A stretch of DNA of 64,000 bases from Georgenia satyanarayanai (lineage in GTDB: Bacteria > Actinomycetota > Actinomycetes > Actinomycetales > Actinomycetaceae), in contig NZ_UETB01000010.1 in the NCBI RefSeq assembly GCF_900116375.1, positions 1 to 64,000 of the forward strand, written 5' to 3'. The notes under the pieces are model-generated. The model saw nothing but the letters and a program-made list of their open reading frames with translations, ran no database searches and had not been told where the DNA came from. The position numbers were made by a program, and so were the translations under genes. Below are positions 25,254 to 33,115 of this stretch, piece after piece; the first letter of the stretch is position 1, and the number at the start of each line of letters is the position of its first letter.

Positions 25254-25499
25254 ATGGGTCACGACATGGTCTGGTACACCCCTGAAACTTCGCCCCGTCC
25301 CGATGTCCGCAGCTCCTCCCAGTACGAGTTCCGCGTGCTGTCGCTGCCGCCGACGGCCAGCCGCTCGCAGGTGCGGCAGCTCCTCACCGAGGAGGCCGAG
25401 TACGGCCGCTGGGAGCTGGCTCGCACCCGTCTCTACATGGGGGGCAGCCGCAAGGTATGGCTGCGCCGCAAGATCATCAAGGTCCGTAGCACCCTGTAG
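25254..25499 (+). CDS. DUF5703 family protein
   Basis: The 81-aa protein ends with the DUF5703 block: YEFRVLSLPPTASRSQVRQL, then EEAEYGRWELARTRLYMGGS and RKVWLRRKIIKVRSTL. The function is unknown. The family is restricted to Actinobacteria and is often found next to M20 peptidase and uppP genes, as here. The ATG at 25254 gives MGHDMVWYTPE before the conserved part; GGGAG precedes it. Confidence 0.85.
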   Translation: MGHDMVWYTPETSPRPDVRSSSQYEFRVLSLPPTASRSQVRQLLTEEAEYGRWELARTRLYMGGSRKVWLRRKIIKVRSTL

Positions 25500-25505
25500 A
25501 CCGGG

Positions 25506-26837
25506 TCAGGCGGTGCGCAGCAGCCGCTCGAGCACGCGCACCCCGAAGCGCAGGGCGTCCACCGGCACGCGCTCGTCGACGCCGTGGAACATGCCCGCGA
25601 AGTCGAGCTCGGCCGGGAGCTGCAGCGGTGCGAAACCGTAGCCGGTGATGCCCAGGCGCGCGAGGGACTTGTTGTCGGTGCCGCCGGAGAGCATGTAGGG
25701 CAGGACGACGGCGCCCGGGTCCTCGGCGTCGATCGCGGCGACCATGTGGTCCACGAGCTCGCCCTCGAAGGGCACCTCCAGGGCACGGTCGGTGTGGATC
25801 GGCTCGATCCGCACGCCCGGCCCGGCGAGCCCGTCGAGCGTGGCGCGGACCGACTCCTCCTCCCCCGGCAGGAAGCGCACGTCGAGGGCGGCCTCCGCGC
25901 TGCCGGGGATGACGTTGGCCTTGTACCCGGCGCTCAGCTGGGTGGGGTTCGCACCGGTGCGCAGGGTGGCCCCGACGAACTTCTGCGCCGGCCGCAGGGC
26001 GCGGACGAGGCGGTCGATGCCCTCGGGGTCCTGCGGGTCGAAGGTGGTGCCGGTGAGGTCGGCGACTCCGCTGAGCAGCTGGCGCACGGTGCCGGTGAGG
26101 TGCAGCGGCCAGGAGTGCGCGCCGATCCGCGCGACGGCCCCGGCGAGCCGGGTGACGGCGTTGTCGGTGTTGACCTGGGAGCCGTGCCCGGCGGTGCCCT
26201 CGGCGAGCAGCCGCAGCCAGGCGATCCCCTTCTCGGCAGTCTGGAGGAGGTAGACGCGGCGGCCGTCGACCTCCACCGAGTAACCGCCGACCTCGCTGAT
26301 CGCCTCGGTGGCCCCCTCGAAGAGCTCGGGGCGGTGGTCGACGAGCCAACGGGCGCCCTTGGCACCGCCCGCCTCCTCGTCGGCGAAGAGGGCGACGACG
26401 ACGTCGCGCCGCGGCCGCCAGCCGGTGCGGGCCATGTCGCGGACGACCGCGAGGATCATCGCGTCCATGTCCTTCATGTCCACCGCGCCGCGGCCCCAGA
26501 TCATGCCGTCGCGCACCTCGGCGCCGAAGGGGTCCACCTGCCAGTCCTCGGCCTGCGCCGGGACGACGTCGGTGTGGCCGTGGAGGACGAGCGCCGGCAG
26601 GGAGGGGTCGGTGCCCGCGATGCGCAGCACCACCGAGGCACGGCCGGGCTCGGACTCGATGAGCTCCGGCTCCCAGCCGACCTCGGCGAGCAGCTCCGCG
26701 ACGTACTCCGCGGCCTTGCGCTCCCCCGGGCCCGAGCCGTCGCCGTAGTTGGACGTGTCGATCCGGATGAGCTGCCGGCAGATCTCGACGACCTCGTCAG
26801 TGGGAGCGGACGTGGGCTGCGAAGCGGGATGGGCCAT
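25506..26837 (-). CDS. M20-family metallopeptidase (dipeptidase/deacylase type)
   Basis: The 443-aa enzyme has the di-zinc site of the M20A peptidases: LVLHGHTDVVP (His, Asp), WGRGAVDMKDMDAMIL (bridging Asp), LFADEEAGGAKGARWLVD (general-base Glu) and a C-terminal GMFHGVDERVPVDALRFG (His). The dimerisation domain lies between about 200 and 330. Such enzymes hydrolyse dipeptides or N-acyl amino acids; the substrate cannot be told. It converges on the DUF5703 gene with 6 bases between stops. Confidence 0.92.
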   Translation of the reverse strand: MAHPASQPTSAPTDEVVEICRQLIRIDTSNYGDGSGPGERKAAEYVAELLAEVGWEPELIESEPGRASVVLRIAGTDPSLPALVLHGHTDVVPAQAEDWQVDPFGAEVRDGMIWGRGAVDMKDMDAMILAVVRDMARTGWRPRRDVVVALFADEEAGGAKGARWLVDHRPELFEGATEAISEVGGYSVEVDGRRVYLLQTAEKGIAWLRLLAEGTAGHGSQVNTDNAVTRLAGAVARIGAHSWPLHLTGTVRQLLSGVADLTGTTFDPQDPEGIDRLVRALRPAQKFVGATLRTGANPTQLSAGYKANVIPGSAEAALDVRFLPGEEESVRATLDGLAGPGVRIEPIHTDRALEVPFEGELVDHMVAAIDAEDPGAVVLPYMLSGGTDNKSLARLGITGYGFAPLQLPAELDFAGMFHGVDERVPVDALRFGVRVLERLLRTA

Positions 26838-26877
26838 GCACGCGACCCTAGCGCGGGCTCCCGAACCCTCCCCTCTC

Positions 26878-26923
26878 GCGCCGACAGCTGAGTTGTTACG
26901 GGGAAGAACTCAGCTGTCGGCGC
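26878..26923. repeat. 17-bp-arm palindrome, member of a short repeat family
   Basis: GCGCCGACAGCTGAGTT (26878-26894) and its exact complement (26907-26923) enclose a 12-base loop. It lies between the M20 peptidase promoter and the 3' end of the hydrolase gene, where it can act as a terminator. One arm plus the loop edge, GCCGACAGCTGAGTTGTTAC, recurs with 18 of 20 matches inside dnaE2 (60126-60145), which points to a mobile or repetitive element rather than a plain terminator. Confidence 0.75.
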
Positions 26924-27026
26924 AGGAGGGGCACGTCAGCTCGACAGCCCCCTGCCCGCGTGGTGCGCCGCGCACCGCGAAGCAGCGGGCCGACCGCGCC
27001 GAGCTCCCGCTCGACGCCTCGTTCAC
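26910..27026 (-). CDS. Possible 38-residue peptide with CxxC end (doubtful)
   Basis: A GTG overlaps the TGA of the hydrolase gene (GTGA) and opens a frame of 38 codons. It begins VNEASSGSSARSARCFAVRG and ends LTCPSCADS, where the stop TGA lies inside the palindrome. The CxxC at the end and one more Cys could bind metal. The overlap suggests coupling, but the length and Arg/Ser/Gly bias make chance possible. Confidence 0.3.
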   Translation of the reverse strand: MNEASSGSSARSARCFAVRGAPRGQGAVELTCPSCADS

Positions 27027-27928
27027 GTGGTGTTGATGTCGTAGGCGCTGCCGGCGGTCTCGGCCTCGTCCTCGAGAGCTGCCCAGGGACCGGCCTCCCG
27101 GTCGAGGACGTCGAGAAGGTAGGCGGAGACGGCGTCCGCGACGAACGCCACGCGCGCGGGATCCTCGTCCGTGGTCTCGGCGACCTTCTCGCCCGCGACG
27201 CCGCCGAACGTGTGCTCGGCCTCGGCGATGGTGAGCAGCCTCTTGGGTGCGGGGCTCAGGTGGTAGGCATCGGTGAACCAGTCGGGCCCGCGCGTGGACA
27301 TGGCGGACTGGTCCCTGCCTCCTGCGACGATGAGCGCGGGGGTGGTCATGGTCGAGTAGTCCGGGCGCATGAAGGGCAGGTGCTCCCGCGCGAACGCGGT
27401 GAGCGAGTCCCCGGTCCCGGTCGTCCCGATCAGCACACCCGCCGCAGCCGCCGGGTGGATGAAGCTCTCCCCGGGGTTGCCGTCGGCGTCGAGCACGCCG
27501 GCACCGAGAATGGCCCCCGCGGTCTGTCCGCCCCACGAGTGCCCGACGACGGCGACCCGATCGCGGTCGACGCGGGCGGTGACGGGGGCGGCTCGGTCGA
27601 GGACGTCGTCGAGGCCGTCCAGGACGGCGTGCAGGTCGGCGATCCGGGTCCGCCAGATGCTGGCGAAGCGTGGGTCGTCGATGCCGATGCCGTGGCGCCG
27701 CGAGTCGAGGTGCGTGGGCTGCACGACGATGAACCCGGCCGCCGCCCATCGGTCGACGAGCGGGCCGTACCCGTCGAGCGACCACGCGTTCCCGTGCGAG
27801 AAGACGATCACCGGGAGCTGTCCGCCGGAGACCGGTGCGGTGACCTTGACCTCGAGGTCGACGCCTCGCCCGGTGGTCGGCACGGGGACGGGCTTGACGG
27901 AGACGATCTGTACGGGCTGGTCGGGCAT
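27023..27928 (-). CDS. Alpha/beta hydrolase (dienelactone hydrolase/PAF-acetylhydrolase-like)
   Basis: The 301-aa protein has an oxyanion region VIVFSHGNAWSLDGYGPLVD, the nucleophile elbow VAVVGHSWGGQTAGAILGAG (Ser in GHSWG), an acid in ALIVAGGRDQSAM and a His in IAEAEHTFGG. No signal peptide is present with the start MPDQPVQIV, which follows AGGGAAGG. It is divergent from the TetR gene and shares the two operators in the 94-base intergenic region, so it is probably the regulated target. The natural ester substrate is unknown. Confidence 0.85.
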   Translation of the reverse strand: MPDQPVQIVSVKPVPVPTTGRGVDLEVKVTAPVSGGQLPVIVFSHGNAWSLDGYGPLVDRWAAAGFIVVQPTHLDSRRHGIGIDDPRFASIWRTRIADLHAVLDGLDDVLDRAAPVTARVDRDRVAVVGHSWGGQTAGAILGAGVLDADGNPGESFIHPAAAAGVLIGTTGTGDSLTAFAREHLPFMRPDYSTMTTPALIVAGGRDQSAMSTRGPDWFTDAYHLSPAPKRLLTIAEAEHTFGGVAGEKVAETTDEDPARVAFVADAVSAYLLDVLDREAGPWAALEDEAETAGSAYDINTT

Positions 27929-27967
27929 GGTGCGGCTTCCTTCCCTGGAGGCATCTGCCATAATTGG

Positions 27968-27982
27968 CGGAACGCTGTTCCG
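27968..27982. promoter_or_regulatory. TetR-type operator 1
   Basis: CGGAACGCTGTTCCG is an inverted repeat (CGGAAC/GTTCCG, 3-base centre) about 40 bases upstream of the hydrolase ATG. It shares its half-site with the second operator, so both are probably bound by the adjacent regulator. Confidence 0.75.
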
Positions 27983-27990
27983 TCACTGTA

Positions 27991-28007
27991 GCGGAACATT
28001 GTTCCGC
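27991..28007. promoter_or_regulatory. TetR-type operator 2
   Basis: GCGGAACATTGTTCCGC repeats the CGGAACnnTGTTCCG pattern 23 bases after the first site and 15 bases before the regulator's ATG. Binding here would give autorepression. The centre-to-centre distance of 24 bases is suited to two dimers on nearly the same face of the helix. Confidence 0.78.
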
Positions 28008-28022
28008 GAACAAGGAGGACGT

Positions 28023-28643
28023 ATGGCGGAGCCGATCGGAGCGCGCCAGGCCGCCATGGAGCGCAACCGCGCCGCGCTGCTGAGCGCGGCGTCGGCCGTG
28101 TTCCTGGAGCAGGGGGTGCAGGCACCCATCCGCGACATCGCGCGGCGTGCCGACGTCGGCGTGGGGACTGTCTACCGGCACTTCCCCACGCGGGCCGAGC
28201 TGGTCACCGCCGTCTACCGTCACCAGCTCGACGAGTGCGCGGCACTCGCCCCGACGCTCCTGGAGGAGCCGGTCGCTCCGACGGAAGCGCTGGCGCGATG
28301 GATCGACGCATTCGTGGAGTTCCTCGTCACCAAGCACGGGCTCGGCGTCGCGCTGCAGTCCGAGGACCCGAGCCTCCTCAGCCTGCACACCCTGATGCTC
28401 GACACGCTCGTGCCCGCCTGCACCTCGCTCCTCGATGCGGGCGTGGCCGCCGGCGAGATCGACCCCGGCGTCACCGCCCACACGCTGATGCGCGCCGTCG
28501 GCAACCTGTGCATCCTCGGACCGAGCTACCGCCGCGCCGAGGCCCAGGACATGGTCGCCCGCCTGCTGATTGGCTGCCGTGCACGCGTGGACGATCGGAC
28601 CGACGCACCGCTGTCCCGTCAGGGAGCACCGCAGGACGCGTGA
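28023..28643 (+). CDS. TetR/AcrR family transcriptional repressor
   Basis: The 206-aa protein has the TetR DNA-binding domain at residues 13-60: NRAALLSAASAVFLEQGVQA, then IRDIARRADVGVGTVYRHFP. A helical ligand-binding part of about 140 residues follows. AGGAGG lies 4 bases before the ATG. The divergent hydrolase gene and the two palindromes between them make local autoregulation and control of the hydrolase likely. The inducer is unknown. Confidence 0.92.
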   Translation: MAEPIGARQAAMERNRAALLSAASAVFLEQGVQAPIRDIARRADVGVGTVYRHFPTRAELVTAVYRHQLDECAALAPTLLEEPVAPTEALARWIDAFVEFLVTKHGLGVALQSEDPSLLSLHTLMLDTLVPACTSLLDAGVAAGEIDPGVTAHTLMRAVGNLCILGPSYRRAEAQDMVARLLIGCRARVDDRTDAPLSRQGAPQDA

Positions 28644-28688
28644 CCGGGCCGGCTGAGCCACATCGACGTGTGGACGGTCGGCCGCGCT

Positions 28689-28728
28689 CCCGGCGGTGCC
28701 GCCCTCGACGCGAGGGCGCACCGCCGGG
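28689..28728. terminator. Strong bidirectional hairpin
   Basis: CCCGGCGGTGCCGCCCTCG pairs with CGAGGGCGCACCGCCGGG over 18 pairs with one bulged base and a 3-base loop. It lies between the convergent TetR and M3 peptidase genes. No T-run follows. Confidence 0.7.
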
Positions 28729-28742
28729 CCGAGGGGTCGGGG

Positions 28743-30806
28743 TTACCCGGCGGTGAGGCCGCGGCGTTCCAGCAGGGGCTGGATGTCGGAGTCGCGGCCG
28801 CGGAGCTCGCGGTAGAAGCTCAACGGATCGGCGCTGTGGCCGCGCGAGAGGAGCACCTCGCGGAACCGCTGCCCGGCGGCGCGACCCGGCCGGCCGTCGT
28901 CGTCCGTCGGTGCGTCCGTCTCGAACCACCGGACCGTGTCGGCGTCGAGGACCTCGCTCCAGATGTAGGAGTAGTAGCCCGCGTCGTAGCCGCCGCCGAA
29001 GGTGTGGTTGAAGTACGTCGAGCGGTAGCGCGGCGGTACGAGGCGCACCGACGCGCCGGCACGCTCCAGCGCCCGGGCGGAGAAGGCCTCGACCTCCTCG
29101 CGGTCGGTGGGGACCTCCTCGGGGGTCACCTGGTGCCAGGCCTGGTCCAGGAGCGCGGCGCCGAGGTACTCGGTGGTCGCGAAGCCCTCGCCGTACTGGG
29201 CGGAGGCGAGCAGCGCGTCGAGCAGCTCGGTGGGCATGGGCTCGCCGGTCTGGTGGTGGCGGGCGTAGCGGGCGAGGACCTCGGGGTCGCGTGCCCACAT
29301 CTCGTTGACCTGCGAGGGGTACTCGACGAAGTCGCGGGGCACGTTGGCGCCGGACAGGGAGGGGTGGTGGACGTTCGAGAACAGGCCGTGCAGGGCGTGG
29401 CCGAACTCGTGGAACGCCGTGATGACCTCGTCCCAGGTGAGCAGGGTGGGCTCCCCCGGCGCGGGGCGGGTGATGTTGAGGTTGTTGACGACGACGGGAC
29501 GCTGGCCGAGCAGGTGGGACTGGTCGACGAGGTTGTGCATCCACGCCCCGCCGCGCTTGCCCTCGCGGGCGTAGTAGTCACCGACGAACAGGCCGAGCGG
29601 GCTGCCGTCCTCCTCGCTGACCTCCCACACGCGCACGCCGTCGGCGTAGCCGGCCAGCTCGGGCCGCTCGGTGAGCGTGATGCCGAAGAGCCGGTGCGCA
29701 GCGTGGAAGACGCCGTCGCGCAGGACGCGCTCGAGCTCGAGGTAGGGACGGAGGACGGAGTCGTCGAGGCTGAAGCGCTCCTGGCGGACCTTCTCCGCGA
29801 GGAACGACCAGTCCCACGGCTCGACGGGGGCGCCGTGCGCCTCGGCCAGGTCCTCGGCCTCGGCCGCGGCGTTGGCGACGGCGGGCGGGGCGAGGCGCCC
29901 GAGCATCTCGTTGACGGCGGCGGTGGTACCGGCGGTGCCGTCCTCGGCGACGTAGGCGGCGTGGTGCTCGTAGCCGAGCAGCCGGGCGCGCTCGGCCCGG
30001 AGGCGGGCGATCTCCAGGAGCGTGGCGCGGGTGTCGCTGGCCTCGTCGCCGCCGGTCCCCCGCTGCACGGAGGCGGTGAGGAGCTCCTCCCGCAGCGTGC
30101 GGTCCTCGAGCTGGGCGAGGAGCGCCTGCTGGGTCGGCAGCTGGAGGGTGATGAGGTGACCGTCGCGGCCGCGGTCGGCGGCGGCCTGGGCGAGCCCGGC
30201 GACGGTGCCCTCGTCCAGCCCGGCGAGCCGGGTGGCGTCGGTGACGTGGACGGCGCCCGCGTCCATCGCCTTGACCACGCGCTGGGAGAACTCCGTCTCC
30301 AGGGTGGTGAGGCGGGAGTTGAGCTCGCGCAGCCGAGCCTGGCTCTCGTCGTCGAGCTGGACGCCGGCGCGGACGAAGTCCTTGCGGTAGGTGCGCAGCA
30401 GCCAGGCGGTCTCGGGGTCGAGGTCCTGCCCGGCGAGCGCCTCGAGCCGGTCGAAGATCCGGCGGTCGAGGTACAGGGCGTCCCAGTGCGCCGACTGGAG
30501 CGGGGCGAGCTCGGCCTCGAGCTCGCGCAACTCGTCGTCCGCGCAGGAGGAGACGAGGGTGCTGAGGACCGGTCCCACCCGGCGCAGCAGGGAGCCGGAG
30601 CGCTCGAGCGCCTCGAGGGTGTTGGCGACGTCCGGCTCGGCCGGGTCCGTGGCGATGGCCTCCCACTCGGCCCGCTGCTCCGCGAGGCCGGCGAGCGTGG
30701 CGGGGCGCAGGTGCTCGTGGCGGACGGCGGAGAAGTCCGGGAGCTCGTAGGGCAGGTGCGAGGGGCGCGCGAAGGGGTTGTCCGCGGCGAGGGTGGTGTC
30801 GGTCAT
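28743..30806 (-). CDS. M3-family zinc oligopeptidase (peptidyl-dipeptidase Dcp/OpdA-like)
   Basis: The 687-aa cytosolic metallopeptidase has the thimet-family zinc site HEFGHALHGLFS with the third-ligand Glu in ANVPRDFVEYPSQVNEMWAR, and YYSYIWSEVLDADTVRWF near the C-terminus. It degrades oligopeptides of limited size. The start MTDTTLAADNPFARPSHLPY is normal for this group; the first ATG base overlaps the stop of the upstream gene (ATGA), which indicates coupled translation. The long N-terminal helical domain (residues 1-330) is complete. Confidence 0.93.
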   Translation of the reverse strand: MTDTTLAADNPFARPSHLPYELPDFSAVRHEHLRPATLAGLAEQRAEWEAIATDPAEPDVANTLEALERSGSLLRRVGPVLSTLVSSCADDELRELEAELAPLQSAHWDALYLDRRIFDRLEALAGQDLDPETAWLLRTYRKDFVRAGVQLDDESQARLRELNSRLTTLETEFSQRVVKAMDAGAVHVTDATRLAGLDEGTVAGLAQAAADRGRDGHLITLQLPTQQALLAQLEDRTLREELLTASVQRGTGGDEASDTRATLLEIARLRAERARLLGYEHHAAYVAEDGTAGTTAAVNEMLGRLAPPAVANAAAEAEDLAEAHGAPVEPWDWSFLAEKVRQERFSLDDSVLRPYLELERVLRDGVFHAAHRLFGITLTERPELAGYADGVRVWEVSEEDGSPLGLFVGDYYAREGKRGGAWMHNLVDQSHLLGQRPVVVNNLNITRPAPGEPTLLTWDEVITAFHEFGHALHGLFSNVHHPSLSGANVPRDFVEYPSQVNEMWARDPEVLARYARHHQTGEPMPTELLDALLASAQYGEGFATTEYLGAALLDQAWHQVTPEEVPTDREEVEAFSARALERAGASVRLVPPRYRSTYFNHTFGGGYDAGYYSYIWSEVLDADTVRWFETDAPTDDDGRPGRAAGQRFREVLLSRGHSADPLSFYRELRGRDSDIQPLLERRGLTAG

Positions 30807-31447
30807 GGGGTCATTGTCTCCCTGCCCGCAGGCCCCGTGGGCTGCAGGAGGAAGTCGCAGCGACCGGCGCCGGTCGCCAGGGTGCCGGACCGGGAGAAGC
30901 GCACGCTGCGCGGCATCTGCTCGTAGACCACCTGATCGCCGTAGCAGAAGACTCCCGTCAGCTCGGGGGCGCCGTAGTGACGCAGCACCCGCAGGTAGAA
31001 GCAGGTGGTGACGTCGAACCGCAGGCCGTGGGCGTCGTCCTGGCTCCATCCGATGGTGAAGCCCGCCGGCGGGAACGCGCGCGGGACCAGCCACCGCGTC
31101 AGGCGGCGCATCCGCGCGAAGGGCACGCCCACCCGGTCGAGGACACCGACGACGCGCAGGACCGGGAGCAGCTGCGCCGTCATGAGGTCCCGGACCTCGG
31201 CCCTGGCCACCGCAGCGTCACCGTGCTCACGGCTCAGCACCCGGTAGGCCGCCAGGTCCGGGAGGATCGCCTGGCGGACGTGGAAGCGCAGCGCCCGGTT
31301 CTCCTCGCCCCACGGTGGGCGCGCGGCGACGAGAACGGAGTACTCGGCGTCGACCGCGCGGGCGAGGTCGCGTCCCCGCGCGCCGTACCGGGAGACGAGG
31401 GCGCGGCGCCACCAACGGCGTCGTGGCACATGGCCGGGTGCGGGCAC
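30803..31447 (-). CDS. L-2-amino-thiazoline-4-carboxylic acid hydrolase (ATC hydrolase) family protein
   Basis: The 214-aa protein ends with the PF14196 pattern: FDVTTCFYLRVLRHYGAPEL, then TGVFCYGDQVVYEQMPRSVR and SRSGTLATGAGRCDFLLQP. Three conserved Cys are in place. ATC hydrolase opens the thiazoline ring on the way to L-cysteine, but most family members are not characterised. A basic start (GTG, MPAPGHVPRRRWWRR) precedes it. The four-base ATGA overlap with the M3 peptidase gene makes an operon. Confidence 0.7.
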   Translation of the reverse strand: MPAPGHVPRRRWWRRALVSRYGARGRDLARAVDAEYSVLVAARPPWGEENRALRFHVRQAILPDLAAYRVLSREHGDAAVARAEVRDLMTAQLLPVLRVVGVLDRVGVPFARMRRLTRWLVPRAFPPAGFTIGWSQDDAHGLRFDVTTCFYLRVLRHYGAPELTGVFCYGDQVVYEQMPRSVRFSRSGTLATGAGRCDFLLQPTGPAGRETMTP

Positions 31448-31596
31448 CGGGACACTCCCCCCGACCGAAGGGACGCCGGCCGCGGACAGTGCGGCCGTCT
31501 GCGGACCAGGCTACGCACCGCCGGCGGATCCCGGTACTGCCGGCGGGCGGGCCGTGATCGGGGCGGGGCGCAGCGTCCGCGCCCGGGACCCGCCGG

Positions 31597-32655
31597 TCAC
31601 GGGGTCGCCGCGCCCCCACCCGCAGTGCCGTCCGCCGCCCACCGCGCGAGGACACCGGCCACGTCCGGGGGCCGGTAGCCGGGCGCCTTGAGGACCTTGC
31701 CGTCCTCGCGGAGCAGCGGCCGGCCGTCGGCACCGAGCTTGGACAGGTTGGCCGCGTGCACCTCGGCGAGCACCTCCGGCAGCGGGACCGCGCACTCCTG
31801 CGCCATGCCGTACAGGACGTAGACGAGGTCGGCCAGGGCGTCGGCAGCCGCCACGGTGTCGCGGGCGCCGTCGTCGGCGGCGACGGCGCGGGTGAAGGCT
31901 CCCTCCATCTCCTGCCCCGCCGCGGCGCCGTAGACCGCGGTGACGAGCTCCGCGAGCTCCTCGGCGACGAGCGCCATGCGCAGGTGGACGCGGTCGCGGT
32001 CGACCGACGGTGCGTCCTTGGCCACCGGGACACCGAAGTGCTCGTGGAACTGGCGCACGAGGGCCTCCGGGTCGCGCGCGTCGGCGGGCACGACGCCGGC
32101 GACCGGCCCGTCCCACGGGTGGGCCGGCTCGCGCGGGTCCTCACGCAGGAGCGTGCCGATCCACTGGTCCACACGGCGCTCACCGTGCACGCCCATCCCC
32201 CGCACCTGTCCCTCGCGGCGGAAGCCGTGGCGCCACGCGACCCGCCAGGACGCCCAGTTGCCGACGTCGGCGCGCCACTCCACGCGCTCCATCCCGAGCG
32301 GGCCGAAGGCGGTGTCGAGCACGAGCCCGACGGCGCGGTGCATGAGCCCCAGACCACGGGCCTCCGGGGCGAGCCAGTAGCCGATCTCCCCCGACCCGTC
32401 GGCCCGCGAGACACCGACCATCCCCACCAGTCGCCCGCCCTGGCGCAGCGCCCAGGTGAGGTTGTCCCCGCGCTCCCACCCGTCGGCGACGAAGCTGCCG
32501 ATGAAGCCCACCGCGTGCTCGCGCCGGTAGGGCGAGGGCACGGTGGTCCAGCGCTGGACCACCGGGTCCTGGCAGACCTCGGTGACGCGGTCGACGTCGG
32601 CGAGGGTGGGGCTCTCGAGGACGAGGTCACCGTCGTCCAGGGCGAAGGGTTCCAT
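31597..32655 (-). CDS. Fusion of GNAT acetyltransferase and MazG-like NTP pyrophosphohydrolase
   Basis: One uninterrupted 352-codon frame holds two enzymes. Residues 1-165 are a RimJ/RimL-type N-acetyltransferase: VCQDPVVQRWTTVPSPYRRE, LVGMVGVSRADGSGEIGYWL, GLGLMHRAVGLVLDTAFGPL, ERVEWRADVGNWASWRVAWR with GF. Residues 196-340 are an all-alpha NTP pyrophosphatase-like domain: VRQFHEHFGVPV, metal motif EELAE at 232-236, DALAD at 272-276, then LSKLGADGRPLLREDGKVLK. A loop of 25-30 residues rich in Pro and Asp joins them. MazG-like members clear non-canonical nucleotides; the acetyl acceptor is unknown. No internal stop or start separates the two halves. Confidence 0.85.
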   Translation of the reverse strand: MEPFALDDGDLVLESPTLADVDRVTEVCQDPVVQRWTTVPSPYRREHAVGFIGSFVADGWERGDNLTWALRQGGRLVGMVGVSRADGSGEIGYWLAPEARGLGLMHRAVGLVLDTAFGPLGMERVEWRADVGNWASWRVAWRHGFRREGQVRGMGVHGERRVDQWIGTLLREDPREPAHPWDGPVAGVVPADARDPEALVRQFHEHFGVPVAKDAPSVDRDRVHLRMALVAEELAELVTAVYGAAAGQEMEGAFTRAVAADDGARDTVAAADALADLVYVLYGMAQECAVPLPEVLAEVHAANLSKLGADGRPLLREDGKVLKAPGYRPPDVAGVLARWAADGTAGGGAATP

Positions 32656-32706
32656 GACACCGCACGTTACCGACCGGGTGTCGGTGCCGAGGTCTACCGT
32701 CCGGAC

Positions 32707-33060
32707 ATGAGCAGACACCACCGCATCGACTACATCGAGATCCCGGTCCACGACCTCGCCGTGGCGCAGAGGTTCTACGGCGCGGCCTTCGGCTGGGAGT
32801 TCACCGACTACGGCCCCGCGTACAGCGGCATCCGCGGCGGGGAGGGCCGGGAGATGGGCGGTCTCGTGCTGTCCGAGGACGTCCGCCCGGGTGGGCCGCT
32901 CGTCATCCTCTACAGCGAGGACCTCGAGGCGAGCGTCGCGGCGGTGGAGCACGCCGGCGGGCGCGTCGTCGCGTCGCCGTACACCTTCCCGGGCGGACGC
33001 CGTTTCGAGCTGGAGGACCCGAGCGGGCACCGCCTCGCGGTGTGGACCCCCGCCGACTGA
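32707..33060 (+). CDS. VOC family protein (glyoxalase-like)
   Basis: The 117-aa protein is a single VOC module: RIDYIEIPVHDLAVAQRFYG, AAFGWEFTDYGPAYSGIRGG and a closing RRFELEDPSGHRLAVWTPAD. This is the short lactoylglutathione-lyase-like type often found in bleomycin-resistance-like annotations. The Glu of IEIPV and the C-terminal strand keep the fold; the metal site and substrate are uncertain. It is divergent from the GNAT-MazG gene with 51 bases between them. Confidence 0.85.
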   Translation: MSRHHRIDYIEIPVHDLAVAQRFYGAAFGWEFTDYGPAYSGIRGGEGREMGGLVLSEDVRPGGPLVILYSEDLEASVAAVEHAGGRVVASPYTFPGGRRFELEDPSGHRLAVWTPAD

Positions 33061-33115
33061 GTCGGGACCGGCCGCACCGGATGCGACCCGGCAGCGCTGG
33101 CCGAAGGATGGGGGC

